A DNA stretch of 64,000 nucleotides from contig NZ_WBZD01000020.1 in the NCBI RefSeq assembly GCF_009720365.1, forward strand, positions 186,001 to 250,000, in the 5' to 3' direction. The stretch is from Catellatospora paridis (GTDB taxonomy: Bacteria > Actinomycetota > Actinomycetes > Mycobacteriales > Micromonosporaceae). Below, in pieces: positions 18,123 through 26,723 of this stretch. Positions within the stretch are counted from its first letter, which is position 1; every line of letters starts with the position of its first letter. Position numbers and translations under genes: made by a program. The notes under the pieces are model-generated. The model searched no databases. It was not told the DNA's origin and saw only the letters and a list, made by a program, of their open reading frames with translations.

Positions 18123-19744
18123 CGGGGATGCACGTGTTCGCAGTTGGTGACGTCGGTGCCGTGGGCGGCCGCCGTCACGTGGGCGACGAGGCGATGCTCG
18201 AGGCGCTCGTGCGGCGGCTCTCCACGCTCGGCGACTACCGGTTCACGATCGCATCTGCCGAGCCGCACGAGACCGCCGAGAGCTACGGCGTGCAGGCGGT
18301 CCCGCGGCTGCGCTTCGACGGCCTGGCCGGCCAGGCCGGCCTCGATCGGCTCGACTCGATCATCGACGCCGCGCTCGGCGACTCGAGCGCGATCGGGATG
18401 GACGATGCGGCCTGGTCGGTCATCCGAGGCGTCGCCGCGGCGGACGCGGTCGTCATCGCCGGCGGCGGCAATCTGTCCTCGCTCTGGCCGGAACTGATCC
18501 TCGAGCGCGTGGCCATCGGGCGCCTCGCCGGCGCGTTCAACAAGCCACTGGTCGTCTCGGGTCAGACCGTGGGGCCGGCCTTCACCGCCCGGGACGGGGC
18601 GCTCGTGGCCGAACTCCTCGGCAGGGCCCGGTTCGTCGGGGTGCGCGACGACGCGTCTGTAGACATCGTCCGCCGACTCGGCGTGCCCCAGGAGCGGATC
18701 TTCCGCACCGTCGACGACGCGGCGTTCCTCGTCCCCGCTGAGACGGAGGTCGTCGAGTGGCTCCCCGCGCGGCCATACTGCCTCGTGACGTTCTCAGGCC
18801 ACGAGGGCGCCGTTCCGTTCACCGAGATCGTCCCCGCGATCGCCCGCCTGCTCGACCACGTCGCCGATGCGGGCGGCCTGGAGATCGTGTTCCTGCCGCA
18901 CGAGGGCGTCGACGCCGACGACACGAGCGGTGACGGCGCCGTGCACCGGCACATCGCCGCCGCGATGCAGCAGCCGTCGCGTGCGCTGCCGATTCTGCCG
19001 AACGGCGTCTCCGCCGAGCTGGCCCGCAGGGCCGCGCTTTCGGTTTCGTCGCGCTACCACCCCGCAGTGTTCGCCGCGTCGGCAGGTGTGCCCGCCTTGG
19101 CGGTGTCGGTCGACGACTACACCGACCACAAGCTCTCCGGTGCGCTCGGGTCGTTCGGCCAGCTCGAAGGGCTGTTCTCGGCCATCTCGCTCGGTCTCGG
19201 CGACGTCGAGGCCGGTTTCGACCGGCTCTGGGACTCGCGTGACGCGGTGGCGGCGCAGGCCGTCGGCATCGCGCAGGCGCGCCGAGCAGAGAACGACGGC
19301 TGGTGGGCGCACCTGCACGCGGCGATCTCGGGGACGCACGACGACGCGACCTACCGGTGGAGCGAGCGCGAGCAGGTCGGTTATCTCGATGACGAACTTC
19401 ACGCGCGCTCGACCCGGCTGCGGGACTCGCTACGCCTCGTCGGCGCGCAGTGGGTGGCAACGCACATCGCCGTTCGCGATCAGGTCGCCGAGCTGAGCGC
19501 CGCGACCGCGCCGCTGGCGGCCCTCGAACGTGAGGCAGGTCAGGCCGTGGCGGACCGGGAGTCGGCGCTCGCGCGCATCGCCGAACTCGAGGTCTCGCTC
19601 AAGGCGGCACAAAACCTCGCATCGGGCGTCGCCGACCCGATTTTCAGGCGCCACCACCGTCGCGAGGCCGCGTACCAGAACCTGCTCAACTCGCGTGCAG
19701 CCCGCCGGGCCTACCGCAAGCTGCGCCGCATAGTTGGCCGCTGA
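18119..19744 (+). CDS. Polysaccharide pyruvyl transferase family protein with C-terminal coiled coil
   Basis: The 541-residue product resembles CsaB/WcaK-type pyruvyl transferases, which add a ketal pyruvate to a sugar. Visible features are the early GGRRHVGDEAML, VVIAGGGNLSSLWPE, PLVVSGQTVGP, FVGVRDDASVDIVRRLG, and VSSRYHPAVFAASAGVPALAV with the conserved RxHP-like Arg-His pair. After about residue 400 come charged helices; about 448-505 (QVAELSAATAPLAALE, SALARIAELEVSLKAAQ) look like a coiled coil. The tail is basic. The GTG at 18119 overlaps the previous stop (GTGA) and follows AAGGAG; the ATG at 18128 is an alternative. It probably decorates the exported chain. Confidence 0.75.
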   Translation: MTGMHVFAVGDVGAVGGRRHVGDEAMLEALVRRLSTLGDYRFTIASAEPHETAESYGVQAVPRLRFDGLAGQAGLDRLDSIIDAALGDSSAIGMDDAAWSVIRGVAAADAVVIAGGGNLSSLWPELILERVAIGRLAGAFNKPLVVSGQTVGPAFTARDGALVAELLGRARFVGVRDDASVDIVRRLGVPQERIFRTVDDAAFLVPAETEVVEWLPARPYCLVTFSGHEGAVPFTEIVPAIARLLDHVADAGGLEIVFLPHEGVDADDTSGDGAVHRHIAAAMQQPSRALPILPNGVSAELARRAALSVSSRYHPAVFAASAGVPALAVSVDDYTDHKLSGALGSFGQLEGLFSAISLGLGDVEAGFDRLWDSRDAVAAQAVGIAQARRAENDGWWAHLHAAISGTHDDATYRWSEREQVGYLDDELHARSTRLRDSLRLVGAQWVATHIAVRDQVAELSAATAPLAALEREAGQAVADRESALARIAELEVSLKAAQNLASGVADPIFRRHHRREAAYQNLLNSRAARRAYRKLRRIVGR

Positions 19745-19747
19745 ACC

Positions 19748-20962
19748 ATGGTGATCGACACACGGCCGGCTGCGACGCCGACCCTCACAGCCCACCAGGA
19801 CGGCGCTCGCCGACCACCCGGGCGGTCCGACTACTTTTCACTGGTCAACCAGCTCCGCGGGGCGGCGGCCCTGCTGGTGGTCTGGGACCACATGGTCGGG
19901 CAGTGGCTGAGCCAGCAGAGGCTTCATTGGGAGCCAAACGATCTGGTTGAGCGCTTCGTGATGGGTCCACTCAACATCATCCAGCACGGCGGATTCCTCG
20001 GCGTGGCATTGTTCTTCCTGATCAGCGGGTTCGTGGTGACCCGGGCCGCCACCCGGGAGACGCCGGGCAAGTTCGCAGTGAGACGGCTGCTGCGGGTGTA
20101 CCCGCCGATGATCGTGGCGGTACTGCTGGCGGTGGGGATCGCCTGGCTGCAGCACTGGAGCGGCCACGGATCGGCGGCCTGGGAGTCGATCACCCCGGTG
20201 GTGGTGCTCAAGGCGATGACGATGCTCACCTACGTCAGCGTGCCGCAGGTGGTCATCGTGGGCGTGGCCTGGACGCTGCTCATCGAGCTGATCTTCTACG
20301 GATTGGTCGGCGTCGGCGGGTTCGTGCTGCGCCGGTCCTGGCCGGACTGGATCGTCCCAGCCGGGATCCTGGTCGTAGTGGGTGCCATCCAGCTGACCGC
20401 CACGTCCTTCGGCGCGGAGTATTTCCTGTTCAGCGTGTCGGTGGCCTACGTGCCGCTGCTGGTGCTCGGGCAGCTGGTCTACCTGGTGACCCAGCGCGGG
20501 GCCCGGATCTGGCTGGTCGGGCTGCTCGGCGTTGTCACCTGGTTGGTCTTCGTACGGGGGATCGAGCCGATCTACCCCAACTCCCTGACGCCGGAGGGAT
20601 CCTACGGGTCGAGCATCAGCATCGCGCTGGTGCTGTTCCTGGTCGCGGTGCTCGCTGAGGGCCGGATCCGCGCCAACCGGGTGCTGGACCTGGTGGCGGC
20701 GCGCAGCTACTCGCTGTACCTGGTGCACGGCATCGTCGGGCTGTACGTGATGAACCTGGTCTTCGTCGACGGCTGGACCTTCCCCTGGGCACTGGTTGCC
20801 GGGCTGCTGGCCTCCGCGCTGGGAACCGAGCTGGTCTACCGCGGGGTGGAGAAGCCGTCGATCGCGGTCGGTCGGCTGCTGACCCGGCAGCGCACCCGCC
20901 CCGCCGGTGGAACCGCTGGCGACCCAGGGCGTCCGATGACCGTAGGCGCTGTCGCGAGTTAA
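19748..20962 (+). CDS. Acyltransferase 3 family membrane protein (OafA/YrhL-like)
   Basis: The 404-residue product has about ten membrane segments. It carries the family marks LRGAAALLVVWDHM (catalytic His region), FLISGFVVTRAATRETPGKFAVRRLLRVYPP and VAWTLLIELIFYG. These enzymes O-acetylate polysaccharides at the membrane. It starts three bases after the previous gene and ends the plus-strand operon (wzm to acyltransferase). A basic tail follows the last membrane helix. The acyl group and target sugar are not visible from sequence. It directly precedes an IS remnant. Confidence 0.85.
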   Translation: MVIDTRPAATPTLTAHQDGARRPPGRSDYFSLVNQLRGAAALLVVWDHMVGQWLSQQRLHWEPNDLVERFVMGPLNIIQHGGFLGVALFFLISGFVVTRAATRETPGKFAVRRLLRVYPPMIVAVLLAVGIAWLQHWSGHGSAAWESITPVVVLKAMTMLTYVSVPQVVIVGVAWTLLIELIFYGLVGVGGFVLRRSWPDWIVPAGILVVVGAIQLTATSFGAEYFLFSVSVAYVPLLVLGQLVYLVTQRGARIWLVGLLGVVTWLVFVRGIEPIYPNSLTPEGSYGSSISIALVLFLVAVLAEGRIRANRVLDLVAARSYSLYLVHGIVGLYVMNLVFVDGWTFPWALVAGLLASALGTELVYRGVEKPSIAVGRLLTRQRTRPAGGTAGDPGRPMTVGAVAS

Positions 20963-21241
20963 GGCCGGCAGGATCGCCGACGCGACGAGCCGCACCGCCG
21001 AACGCGCCTGCACGATCATCCGACGAGCCTGCCGTTACCTGCGCCAGCAGGCCAACGGCAGGCTCGTCGTCAACCGCGCGAAGGTCGCCACCGAGCTGCG
21101 GCCCGCCGTCTCGACCTGCGCATCCAGGCCCACGTCCTGCTCTGCGGGCTGACGCTGCTACTCGTACGCGTCGCCGAGCGGCGCACCGGGCAGACCTGGA
21201 ACCACGTCAACACCCATGCAGCTGCCACGTATCAGGATTGA
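20963..21241 (+). mobile_element. Remnant of an IS1634/IS4-type transposase gene
   Basis: Two pieces of a DDE transposase C-terminus remain in different frames. NGRLVVNRAKVATELRP (from 21054) matches the part before the last catalytic region. A second frame (21101 to about 21215) reads RLDLRIQAHVLLCGLTLLL then VRVAERRTGQTWNHV, the typical end of IS1634-group transposases. The part between these, the N-terminus and any terminal repeats are missing, so it is inactive. It lies between the convergent ends of the acyltransferase and the GT at 21232, and marks old rearrangement inside the glycan block. Confidence 0.6.
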
Positions 21242-22488
21242 GATACAAACGCTCGGACGTCTTGGAAGGCGTCATCCCAGGAGCGAGGACGGTAGGACCT
21301 TTTAATGGTCTCGGCCTTGTGTTCCAGGGTGGCTTTGTCGAGGTATTTGACGATTTGGTCCAGGCATTCCCCGGCATCGTACGGTGAGAAGTAGTCGACG
21401 AGGTCTCCTCCCACCTCCGGCATCGAGGAAGTGTTCGAGGCCAGGCAGGGTTTGCCGTAAACGAGAGATTCAGCGATGGGTAGCCCCCACCCCTCGTAAA
21501 ATGACGGGTAAATCGTGAAGCTGCAGTTGCGGTAGAGCCATTCGAGTTCGGCGTCGGTGACGGCCTGCGCGATCACAAACTGCTCTTTCGCTGTCTGGTC
21601 GTTGTTCAAGATGAACTGGATATCCCCGGTCTGCCATCCCATCTTGCCGGCCAGCACGATGGGTGGCAGCTCCACTTTGCGTTCCCGGGCCAAGCGCGCG
21701 ACGTAGTACAGGAGCGTGTGGTTCTTGCGGATCTCGACGGTGCTGACACAGAGAATGTAGTTGCCGGGCATGAGGTCGGCATTTGGTGACACCGGTTTCC
21801 GGTCAACCGCCTGGGCCGATTCGTCCCCTAACCTCATCACGCCCACCGGCACCGTTTTGAGCCCATGCTCCTTGATGAATCTGAGACAGTCGCGCTTGGT
21901 GGACTCGGAGACGGCAATGAGACCGTCGGCGACCTGGCAAGTCTGCGCAAGGTAGTCAGTGAAGCGGCCGACCACCTCAGGCGGGACATAGCCGGGACAG
22001 AATACGGGTACCAGGTCGTGCACGACGTGGTAGAAGCGGAAGCCGGTTCGGTTGCGCAACACCTGAATCGCCGGCAGGTAGTCGGCATTATTCCAGTTGC
22101 CGCCGAGCACTATGACTGTGTCGCCTGCGGCGAATGGGCCTTCAACGGCACGGACGGACGCTTCAGTGAGGATTTGGCGGCGGACGCGCCGACCCACCGT
22201 CCGGACAAGGGGCACGCGGCCGGCAATGCGGCGGAGAAGGGATCGGGCTTTCGCCCTCTCTGACCCGACAACGGGAGCGGCGTTTGCCGCCACCCTGCGG
22301 ATCTCCTCGAACGGAAACGCTTCGAAGGTGACTTTGCCCAAAGAGCTGCGCATGACGAAGAATTTCACGTCGGGCTGGGCCGCATACCTGAGTGCCACGT
22401 TGTACACGACTCGTTGAATGCCGGTGAAATGGCCTTGCCAGCCAACGATATCGGTAAGATCTATCCAGGTCGTATTTGATGTGGACAT
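21232..22488 (-). CDS. Glycosyltransferase family 4 (TGIQRV-type)
   Basis: The 418-residue GT-B enzyme starts with WIDLTDIVGWQGHFTGIQRV, where TGIQR sits in the acceptor-side loop. HDLVPVFCPGY is in the first domain, YILCVSTVEIRKNHTLLYYVA opens the donor domain, and YEGWGLPIAESLVYGKP is the donor motif. It shares the TGIQR start and general plan with the next two genes upstream, so the three form a small paralogous set. It ends the minus-strand arm of the inserted glycan block, running towards the IS remnant; its stop lies inside the remnant's old reading frame. Donor unknown. Confidence 0.83.
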   Translation of the reverse strand: MSTSNTTWIDLTDIVGWQGHFTGIQRVVYNVALRYAAQPDVKFFVMRSSLGKVTFEAFPFEEIRRVAANAAPVVGSERAKARSLLRRIAGRVPLVRTVGRRVRRQILTEASVRAVEGPFAAGDTVIVLGGNWNNADYLPAIQVLRNRTGFRFYHVVHDLVPVFCPGYVPPEVVGRFTDYLAQTCQVADGLIAVSESTKRDCLRFIKEHGLKTVPVGVMRLGDESAQAVDRKPVSPNADLMPGNYILCVSTVEIRKNHTLLYYVARLARERKVELPPIVLAGKMGWQTGDIQFILNNDQTAKEQFVIAQAVTDAELEWLYRNCSFTIYPSFYEGWGLPIAESLVYGKPCLASNTSSMPEVGGDLVDYFSPYDAGECLDQIVKYLDKATLEHKAETIKRSYRPRSWDDAFQDVRAFVSQS

Positions 22489-22634
22489 CTATGGTCTCTT
22501 TCGCTTATATGCGCGCGCAGCGTCGCCGAGCCGGTTTGCACGGCTCGGCGTCGGGAACGCGGCGGGCGGCGCCGATGCTCCACACGGTGCCGCCAACGCT
22601 TCTCACCACCGCAATTCCCTTGATGGTCCCGCCG

Positions 22635-24107
22635 TTACCGGCGCTCGACTGGCGGTACGAGGAAGTCGGGCACGTCCGCTCGAAGTGGGACGACAAGGTC
22701 GTTCCACAGGTCTCTTGCGTAGTCATCCCATGTGCGAGGTGGTCGTGACCGGGCCTGCATCCGCAACTGCTGGAGCAACTCGTCGTCGGTGAGCAGGCGC
22801 CGCATGGCGTCGCGAACCTCCGTGTCGGAGTAGGTGTCGACAAGCAGCGCACCGCCGCCTTCACCTATTTCCCGCATGCTGCCGAAGTTGGACGTGATAC
22901 ATGGAGTGCCTACCGCAATGGATTCGGCGGCCGGCAGACCGAACCCCTCATAGAATGACGGAAAAACGGTGAAACGCGCCAAGCGGTAGGCCGCCCATAT
23001 GAGGTCATCGGAGGCCTTGGTGACGATGCGAATCGGTCTGCCGCTCGCGGACAACGCCGCCGCTCGGGTGACGAACTCGTCGCTTCCCCAGGAGTGCCCG
23101 CCGATGAAGACGAGACAGAATTCGTGGCCTTCCCGCCAGAGCCGCTCTGCGGCTTCGAGGATGGACAGGTGGTTCTTGCGCGGCTCATGTGAGCCCACCG
23201 CCAGAACCATGGGGAGGCCCCCGAGCCGCAGTTGTCGCTCAGCCTCGCCGATAACGTCAGCCGGTACGTCGCCCGCCTGGACGGGCAGTGGTACGGCGAC
23301 CACCGAGGGCCCAGCCAGTCCGATCGCGGCGAGGCCTGATTTCCATCCCTCGTACTCAAGCGCGACCGAGTGGGAGATGGTCGCGATCCGCTGGCTGTGC
23401 CGCAGCGCGGTGAGATGGCGGGAGAAGCCGTCCGGCATTCCTGGAGTCGTGGTCTCCGAGACGACGATGGGAACGAGGTCGAAGGCGACGGAGCCGACCG
23501 CGTTGCGTGAGAACAGCCCGAGGGCACGCATGCGGCGCGCTCTGTCGGGTTCGGCGGCAAGTTCAGGAGTGACCACCGTCGCATGCCAGGGCACGATCAG
23601 ATCGGTCAGTTCCTCGTCATCCGGCAGCGATGCATCCACGATGCCGAAGACGGCGGCTTCCCGCTGGGTCAGCCCCCGCATGGCGGTGAACTCCGGGGTC
23701 CACGCCACCAGAGTGATCCCATCTCGCTCAGCCGCCCACCGGCTGACAGTGTCGCGCACCACCCGTTGGATCCCGCTCGTGATGTTGGTGCGAACGGTGT
23801 TGCCGACATCGACGACGACATCGCGGGAAACCACTCGGACGTTCCGACTCTTCGCATCAGCCGACGCCAGCGCTCGAAACTCTTTCTCTTCCCTTGCCGG
23901 TTCGAGCTCAGCTGTTCGGGCCACTCTGATCACAGTCTCGTCGTCGGGGAGCTGGCCCGTGAGGACTGCGATCGCGAGCCAGACCTGCGCCCGGTCGAGC
24001 GGATCGATGAGTGACGACAGTGCTGACCCTGCTTTCGCCCCGCCAGCTGCCTGCCGGCCGAGCGCGTTCGCAAGCGTCGTCAGCCTGCCATGGCTTGCTC
24101 TGGTCAC
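22635..24107 (-). CDS. Glycosyltransferase family 4 (TGIQRV-type, N-terminally extended)
   Basis: The 490-residue product has about 90 extra N-terminal residues of helix, then VVVDVGNTVRTNITSGIQRV, FDLVPIVVSE, PMVLAVGSHEPRKNHLSILEA and YEGFGLPAAESIAVGTPCITS. The GTG start overlaps the stop of the upstream GT (GTGA), so it is coupled. The N-terminal extension (LIDPLDRAQVWLAIAVLTGQLPD reads as WLAIAVLTG near its middle) matches a similar extension in the next gene (RWLLFVAIHGRYPD). This suggests a shared docking module. Donor and acceptor unknown. Confidence 0.82.
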   Translation of the reverse strand: MTRASHGRLTTLANALGRQAAGGAKAGSALSSLIDPLDRAQVWLAIAVLTGQLPDDETVIRVARTAELEPAREEKEFRALASADAKSRNVRVVSRDVVVDVGNTVRTNITSGIQRVVRDTVSRWAAERDGITLVAWTPEFTAMRGLTQREAAVFGIVDASLPDDEELTDLIVPWHATVVTPELAAEPDRARRMRALGLFSRNAVGSVAFDLVPIVVSETTTPGMPDGFSRHLTALRHSQRIATISHSVALEYEGWKSGLAAIGLAGPSVVAVPLPVQAGDVPADVIGEAERQLRLGGLPMVLAVGSHEPRKNHLSILEAAERLWREGHEFCLVFIGGHSWGSDEFVTRAAALSASGRPIRIVTKASDDLIWAAYRLARFTVFPSFYEGFGLPAAESIAVGTPCITSNFGSMREIGEGGGALLVDTYSDTEVRDAMRRLLTDDELLQQLRMQARSRPPRTWDDYARDLWNDLVVPLRADVPDFLVPPVERR

Positions 24108-25621
24108 CGCTCGCCACCGTTCTCATCACCGATCAGGAAGTCCCACAGCTCGACGGCAAAGTCCTCCCAGGTGCGTTGGGGACGCTGTGAGATCTGCGCC
24201 CGCAGGTCGGCCCGCAGGGCCGGCTCGGTGACGAGTCGTCGCAGGCCCGCGGTTACCGAGCTGTCGTCGCGAGGGTCGACCAAAAGGCAACCACCGAGGC
24301 GCCCGAGCTCGCCCTGACTTCCGTAGCTTGTGGTCATCACCGGTGTGCCGACGGACAGCGCCTCGACGATCGGCAGACCGAAACCCTCTTGCAGGGATAT
24401 GAAGGCAGCCGCATCCGCAGCGCCCAATTCCGACCACATGACGTCGTCCGAAACCATTCCCAGGTCGGTGATCGGGCGCCCCTTTGCGACGAGGCGCTGC
24501 TCAACCTCCCGAAACGATGCGAATTCCGCGCCCATGCGTCCCACAAAGCGGAGCTCGAAGTTCAGTCCCTCCCGCCAGAGCCGCTCGGCCGCCCACAGAA
24601 TGGTTTCGTGATTCTTGTGGCGTTCACGAGTGCCGGGGCACACGATGACGACGCGACCGCTTGGCCTACCGGGTGACGTGTGCCTCGGGGTGTCCGACAT
24701 TGCGCCGACAGTTGGCAGGGGCACCGCTCGGACGAGCGGCCCACGCAGCCCTTGGGCTGCCAATCCTTGCACGTACCCCTGGATTTCGCGTTCGGTGGTA
24801 GCGGAGTTGCAGGCGATCTTGTGCGAGTGCTTGATCACGGAAAGGAGCGCTGTCGAGTCCGCCGCCTCGCCCTGAACGCGCAGGTCGGCGCTGGTGATAG
24901 GGATGAGGTCGTGGGCGAAGTGATCTACGCGGTTGCCCGAGAAGCGCGCCATACACGCCCAACCGTCCGATTTGCTACCGTCGGGAGCGTCGAGGAAAAG
25001 CACGTCGGTGAGGTAAGGCACGACCAGGGTGGGGCCATCCCCGGTGACGCCGGGACGCTGTGCATGGTGCGCGCTTGCGACTTGCAAGCGGGCCAGCTCT
25101 TCAGGCCTCGGCGAACGCAATGCGCAGGAGTCTCGGTGCCACACGGCGACCGCGAGCGGATGCTTCGACGACCAGTACCGCAAGGTCTCGCGCACTGTGC
25201 GCTGAATGCCAGTCACGAAATCGACAGCGCCGGAGCTTTGTACCTCGACGACGGGCATTCCCGTCACCACCTGCATGCCTCGGTCGGCGTACGGGCCGGG
25301 CGCCGTGACGGCGCTGTCGAGCAATGCGACCGTCGACACCTCAGGCGCGTCGAGTTCCATGGCCCGTGAGAGCCGCAGGAACTCTGCGGTATCGGGGTAT
25401 CTGCCATGAATGGCGACGAACAACAGCCAACGTTGCGCGGTTGCTTCCGGCTTGCGCGCTACATCGACCAACGACGGCAAGAGCGCTGCGGCCCGCTCGG
25501 CGGCATCGTCGCTGGTGGCCCCATCAGGATCTTCCTCCAAGAGGTGCTTCGCGGCCTCGCGCAGTCTTTCGGCGAGTGCGGCAACGAGAACGGCGGCGGA
25601 AGGCTTGGTGCCGCGCTTCAT
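24104..25621 (-). CDS. Glycosyltransferase family 4 (TGIQRT-type, N-terminally extended)
   Basis: The 505-residue product has an N-terminal helical extension of about 130 residues, followed by AVDFVTGIQRTVRETL, HDLIPITSADL, VVIVCPGTRERHKNHETIL and QEGFGLPIVEALSVGTPVMTT. The ATG at 25621 overlaps the stop of the FkbM-type gene upstream (ATGA), which fixes the start; a longer frame upstream is antisense-free but overlaps that gene fully. It is part of the four-gene coupled operon FkbM-GT-GT, then GT. Like its two neighbours it probably builds one linkage of the exported chain. Confidence 0.82.
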   Translation of the reverse strand: MKRGTKPSAAVLVAALAERLREAAKHLLEEDPDGATSDDAAERAAALLPSLVDVARKPEATAQRWLLFVAIHGRYPDTAEFLRLSRAMELDAPEVSTVALLDSAVTAPGPYADRGMQVVTGMPVVEVQSSGAVDFVTGIQRTVRETLRYWSSKHPLAVAVWHRDSCALRSPRPEELARLQVASAHHAQRPGVTGDGPTLVVPYLTDVLFLDAPDGSKSDGWACMARFSGNRVDHFAHDLIPITSADLRVQGEAADSTALLSVIKHSHKIACNSATTEREIQGYVQGLAAQGLRGPLVRAVPLPTVGAMSDTPRHTSPGRPSGRVVIVCPGTRERHKNHETILWAAERLWREGLNFELRFVGRMGAEFASFREVEQRLVAKGRPITDLGMVSDDVMWSELGAADAAAFISLQEGFGLPIVEALSVGTPVMTTSYGSQGELGRLGGCLLVDPRDDSSVTAGLRRLVTEPALRADLRAQISQRPQRTWEDFAVELWDFLIGDENGGER

Positions 25622-26475
25622 CGGCGCGCACGCCTTGCCAGGGCGCGTTGTGCGTTGCGCACCTTGCGGAGCGGGGCCTTGAGCCGTCGGGGAACCTTCG
25701 CCTTCAGGACCGAGATCGCATTCTTGAGCGGCACGGACTCGCTCCTGCGGCCGGCCATGGCGCCACCCCACGATCGGATCGCAACCGAACGCCAGTACAG
25801 CAGTTCCCGGTTCGCTGCGGCGAGCTGATCCGCGTGGTGCGCCTTCAGGTCCTCTTCCTGGAAGCGCGCGAAGTCGTCGAGCACGCACGCCGGATACGAG
25901 AGCACAGGACGAAGCTCGGAATGCTCCTCGGCCACGTAGAACCTTGACACCCCGTCGAAAAGGCAGAACTCATAGCCCGCGGCGAGCACCGCCGGTTCCC
26001 ATGTTTCGCCGTTGCTCTCGGGGCGCAGGTCCTGCCCGGCCGTTGAGGCGGAAACCGTTCCTTCGACGACCAGGACCCACGGTCGCCACACGGAGAGGTC
26101 GACGGTGGAGAGGACGTCCGCCGCACGCTCGACGTCAATGAGCATGAACTGGATATCGCCGTGTCCCCAGCCGGTTGCGGCGAAGAGGTCGTCAAGCCTC
26201 GCTGTCGGAACGGTGGACCCCGGGGCGCTGGTCACTACCGCCTCGATCTGCCGGTCGCGTGAGCGTTGTTCGCGGTGGAGGGCTGCGTACTGCGGGACCG
26301 GTTCGACGGTTACCCCGCTCCAGCCATGGTCGTAGAACGCCCGGGTAGCTGAGTTTGTCCGGGGATGATCGGCGCCCACCTCGACGTAGTGGCCAGCGGC
26401 CACGTGCTGGAGTGCCCTCCACAGAACAACATCCTCGTTGTTCTGGCCGTACGAAATGAACCTTTCCCCTGACAT
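25618..26475 (-). CDS. FkbM-like methyltransferase-family protein
   Basis: The 285-residue product begins MSGERFISYGQNNEDVVLWRAL and has HYVEVGADHP (SAM-binding loop), VTVEPVPQYAALH, and IQFMLIDVERAADVLS. It matches the first domain of the methyltransferase at 14612-15757 (YAQNREDLY, YVDVGAQHP, FMKVDVEG). In the last motif DVEG has become DVER, so activity is uncertain. After about 215 it has a helical, basic tail but not a long coiled coil. The ATG at 26475 starts the family similarity. It leads the minus-strand arm of the inserted block, directly after the decayed GT. Confidence 0.72.
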   Translation of the reverse strand: MSGERFISYGQNNEDVVLWRALQHVAAGHYVEVGADHPRTNSATRAFYDHGWSGVTVEPVPQYAALHREQRSRDRQIEAVVTSAPGSTVPTARLDDLFAATGWGHGDIQFMLIDVERAADVLSTVDLSVWRPWVLVVEGTVSASTAGQDLRPESNGETWEPAVLAAGYEFCLFDGVSRFYVAEEHSELRPVLSYPACVLDDFARFQEEDLKAHHADQLAAANRELLYWRSVAIRSWGGAMAGRRSESVPLKNAISVLKAKVPRRLKAPLRKVRNAQRALARRARR

Positions 26476-26595
26476 GGACGGCAGTTTAACAGGGCAATCC
26501 CCCGCACACGGGTCAAGGGCAGGACGCGGAGCCGGCCGTTGATCACCAGCCGATGACCCACGCCGGCGACCGCCCCACGCGCTGAACCCGCTCAT

Positions 26596-26723
26596 GGCGA
26601 CAAGGCGGGTGGCCAGCCGTCGACCGACCCGCGACTGGTGTCGAAATCGACCAGCGTGAGGTCTGCGACCGTCATTACCTTGCGACCCCGATAGCGGGCT
26701 GCGGCGTCAATCACGATCCTCAT
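26596..26723 (-). pseudogene. Decayed GT4 gene following the polymerase
   Basis: From the ATG at 26721-26723 the reverse strand reads MRIVID and then jumps to AAARYRGRKVMTVADLTL followed by VDFDTSRGS. These correspond to residues 1-6 and about 97-125 of the intact GT at 9222-10370, so about 90 codons are deleted in frame. A frameshift follows: the expected GRRLATRL appears in the next frame, and the original frame then hits a stop. The remaining 250 or so codons are gone. The ATG still overlaps the polymerase TGA (26720-26722). Confidence 0.78.
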
